The translations under genes and the position numbers were made by a program. A stretch of 64,000 nt of DNA from assembly GCA_942492905.1 (NCBI GenBank), contig OW818657.1, forward strand, positions 2,604,001 through 2,668,000. Direction: 5' to 3'. Source of the stretch: CAIZWU01 sp942492905 (lineage in GTDB: Bacteria > Verrucomicrobiota > Verrucomicrobiia > Verrucomicrobiales > V1-33). Each line of letters begins with the position of its first letter. Within the stretch, counting starts at the first letter, position 1. Below the pieces are notes generated by a model, which was not told the DNA's origin, did not search any database, and was given only the letters and a program-made list of their open reading frames with translations. Below, piece after piece: positions 62,801 to 64,000 of the stretch.

Positions 62801-64000
62801 TCGATCTGCTGGATGCGGCAGGCAACCCGGCGGATACCGTGGATTACCGGGATGGAGGCCGCTGGCCGGAAGCAGCGGACGGCGCAGGTTCCAGCCTGGA
62901 ATTGCGGGACCCCCGGTCCGGCAATCATGGGCCGGATGCCTGGGCCTCCAGCGACGAAGGATCACGCACTGCCTGGCAGACCATTAGCTACACCAGCCCC
63001 GCCACCAATGGCCAGGGGGATCCCACCCTCTACAACGAATTGATCCTCGGCCTGCTGGATGCCGGCGAAATCCTGTTGGATGACATTTCGGTGATCGAAG
63101 ATCCGAATGGAACGGCCCGGCAGCTGATTCAGAACGGAAATTTCAGCAGTGGCACCACCAGTTCCTGGCGGATGCTGGGAACGCATCGTCACACCGAAGT
63201 GATCGATGATCCTGACAGTCCCGGAAACAAGGTGCTGCATCTCACGGCCAGCGGATCGGCCGAACACATGCACAATCACGCAGAGACCACCTTGAAAAGC
63301 GGCGCCAGTTTCGTCACCATCAACAGTGCCCAAACCTACCGGATCAGCTACCGGGTGCGTTGGCTGAGTGGCTCGAATCTGCTGAACAGCCGGCTCTATT
63401 TCAACCGGGCGGCCCGCACCACGGTGTTGAATGCGCCTTTGACGGCCGGCACGCCGGGGCTGGTGAATTCCACCCGTGTGGCCAATGCCGGACCAGGCGG
63501 GCAGGGGCTGATTCATGCCCCTGCCGTGCCCGCGGCTGGGCAGGCGGCGGTGGTTTCGGTGGAACTGGCGGATCCTGACGGCATTGCGGCCGCGACCTTG
63601 TTTTATGCGGTGAATGGCGGGGCCTTCACGTCCACTGCCATGGCCAGTCAGGGCGGCGGCGCCTATGCCGGCACCATCCCAGCGCAAGGCTCCGGTGCCA
63701 AAGTGCAATTTTATGTCAGGGCGGCGGACGTTTTGGGCGCGGAATCGTTCCTGCCCGCCGGCGGACCGGCCTCCCGGGCCATGGTGCCCTGGGCGGATGG
63801 CCAGGCAAATCTGGATTATGGGGACTGCCAGCCCAACAATCTCCGCATCGTGATGACCACCGCCGACGCGGATTTCATGCACACTCCGGCGCAGGTGATG
63901 AGCAATGACCGGCTCCCTTGCACTATCATCTATAACGAAAGCCAAATTTATTACGGATGCGGCGTGCGCCTGAAGGGAAGCCAGCGTGGCCGCCCTCAGG
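59821..64000 (+). CDS. Giant lamin-tail / LamG / CotH surface protein, 3' end outside window
   Basis: Open frame from the ATG at 59821 to the right edge, at least 1393 residues. A signal peptide (about 1-29) precedes a lamin tail (about 33-130, FNEVQYHPAAGGTEWIEL), a LamG domain (about 240-420, LLAWWPLNETTG), a jelly-roll module (about 455-570), a second lamin tail (LVLNEITSATDPAFRVEL), another INEIMYHARP segment with jelly roll (about 701-890), a third lamin tail (EQWIELYNKGTAAVDLTGW, about 920) and a carbohydrate-binding-like module (about 1080-1190). From about residue 1340 a CotH domain begins (LRIVMTTADADFMHTP, GVRLKGSQRGRP), cut by the window end. It is the third protein of this architecture here. 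Confidence 0.88.
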   Translation, partial: MLTLPPRCRLLIVKGFALAAGLTTASQGADSVVIFNEVQYHPAAGGTEWIELRNLNGVNVDVSGWRLSSAVDYRFPEGIVIPGHGFLLVAANPAHPSLAGKAALGPFTGSLANSGETLRLRNQTDRIMDEMTWSDGGDWPVGADGSGSTLARTQQGTAATGPENWTASPEPGGTPKASNFAAAGAPAAVNPVISRTDTWKARAENTAPPAGWKAIGFDDSTWTSGAAAFYAGTPASSGAGEGLLAWWPLNETTGTTAANAAPGGTAASLQGATWINDAVRGRVLSLEGGSDYVSAGATAVPVMTLTNDFTWVFHAWSGETGTSSVILGNRYSPSGSDFNPREFIKFTPGQFEFHRNGGGENIDYPDLPTGSWVHHAVVKKGASLTYFRNGTAAGSATITQPTQNPQPLYFGGDRTAENWSGRLDDVALWTKALPASSVAGLASGSFTPLTAPTDPDGGASLATELPAGSSTFYFRKTFSFSGNPALTTQTLDHLVDDGAVFHLNGVEIQRVNLPAGAVSHATLAGTEITDAAWSGAITLPGTALVSGTNVLAVEVHQQAAVDPDMLFAASLTTTEEPAPLPGLVPGLVLNEITSATDPAFRVELANEGTQPVLLTGWTLRSSSGAAVSLPAQSLPAGGFLSLDAGALGFIPLDGDRLFLIAPDGLLTDARAVTNRLRGRLDGQWLYPAASTPGTANAFPPASEVVINEIMYHARPLAAMPGTPATYGTSSLLGWNAAWRYLADGSNPGDTWETVTHPAAGGWLTGTGPIGYESSPGVPVHPFMTTLAAPAGQSPFVRTYFFESEFTLTAAQIAAISALQITHEFDDGAIIHLNGTEVRRFQMPAEPVTAASFATGTGDAVLTGPVILPGAAALLVPGLNRISVEVHQGNEGSSDIVFALSLEALAELTPAVPSQPFRDSDEQWIELYNKGTAAVDLTGWKLGGAVDFSFLPGTSLAPGGYLVVSGNAAVFAAAHPGQPLAGVWSGSLSGSGERIDLLDAAGNPADTVDYRDGGRWPEAADGAGSSLELRDPRSGNHGPDAWASSDEGSRTAWQTISYTSPATNGQGDPTLYNELILGLLDAGEILLDDISVIEDPNGTARQLIQNGNFSSGTTSSWRMLGTHRHTEVIDDPDSPGNKVLHLTASGSAEHMHNHAETTLKSGASFVTINSAQTYRISYRVRWLSGSNLLNSRLYFNRAARTTVLNAPLTAGTPGLVNSTRVANAGPGGQGLIHAPAVPAAGQAAVVSVELADPDGIAAATLFYAVNGGAFTSTAMASQGGGAYAGTIPAQGSGAKVQFYVRAADVLGAESFLPAGGPASRAMVPWADGQANLDYGDCQPNNLRIVMTTADADFMHTPAQVMSNDRLPCTIIYNESQIYYGCGVRLKGSQRGRPQ

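Overview
The window is GC-rich, densely coded DNA that looks like a chromosomal segment of a heterotrophic member of the Verrucomicrobiota. The evidence is gene content typical of the PVC group: a PSCyt1/DUF1549/DUF1553 protein paired with a Tat-exported DUF1501 protein, several CxxCH-plus-beta-propeller membrane-bound-dehydrogenase-type proteins, giant lamin-tail/CotH surface proteins, a PEP-CTERM tail, and a secreted relative of the verrucomicrobial pseudopilins. Most proteins are exported. Housekeeping content is small: pyruvate kinase (29-1441) and the SRP GTPase Ffh (2953-4464). No tRNA, rRNA or classical CRISPR array was seen.

Layout. 0-15 kb: pyk diverges from a lipoprotein polysaccharide deacetylase that is followed at once by ffh. 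Then comes a minus-strand block with a lamin-tail/CotH protein, the DUF1501/DUF1549 pair, and an ECF sigma/anti-sigma operon led by a proline-rich exported protein. 15-24.7 kb: plus-strand exported proteins (CotH giant, pseudopilin-like protein, GDSL esterase with PEP-CTERM, helical-repeat protein, MgtC) whose coding strand is noticeably C-rich. They are interrupted by an IS200-like REP-associated tyrosine transposase with at least six multi-hairpin REP-like elements around it.

24.7-30.5 kb is the accessory, repeat-rich part. It holds a hotdog thioesterase, a strictly periodic array of 24 ten-base palindromes every 22 bp bounded by inverted ends (25360-25915), MITE-like elements, a truncated fibronectin-III gene, and a lower-GC islet. 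The islet carries a protein with two HEPN-type RNxxxH motifs and an Imm11/DUF1629-like protein behind a strong Shine-Dalgarno that serves a three-codon mini-ORF.

30.5-42 kb looks like a polysaccharide/organic-ester utilisation region: two CxxCH/propeller proteins (one fused to ThuA), a DMFase-beta-like protein, and one single-domain and one double-domain SASA esterase. 42.1-46.2 kb is a tight RidA / D-threonine-aldolase-like / GntP permease / M19 dipeptidase operon, best read as D-amino-acid or D-amino-acid-dipeptide catabolism. 46.2-64 kb returns to exported proteins: a GSDH-type dehydrogenase with two CxxCH motifs, a GDPD-like esterase, a CBM9 protein, a transglutaminase/alpha-beta-hydrolase fusion, an FG-GAP protein, a CHRD/LamG protein, and a lamin-tail/LamG/CotH giant that runs off the right edge.

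The most unusual feature is the 22-bp palindrome array at 25.4-25.9 kb. The transposase/REP system, the double-HEPN islet and the D-amino-acid operon are the next most worthwhile. All functions are inferred from reading the sequence; no database search was run.
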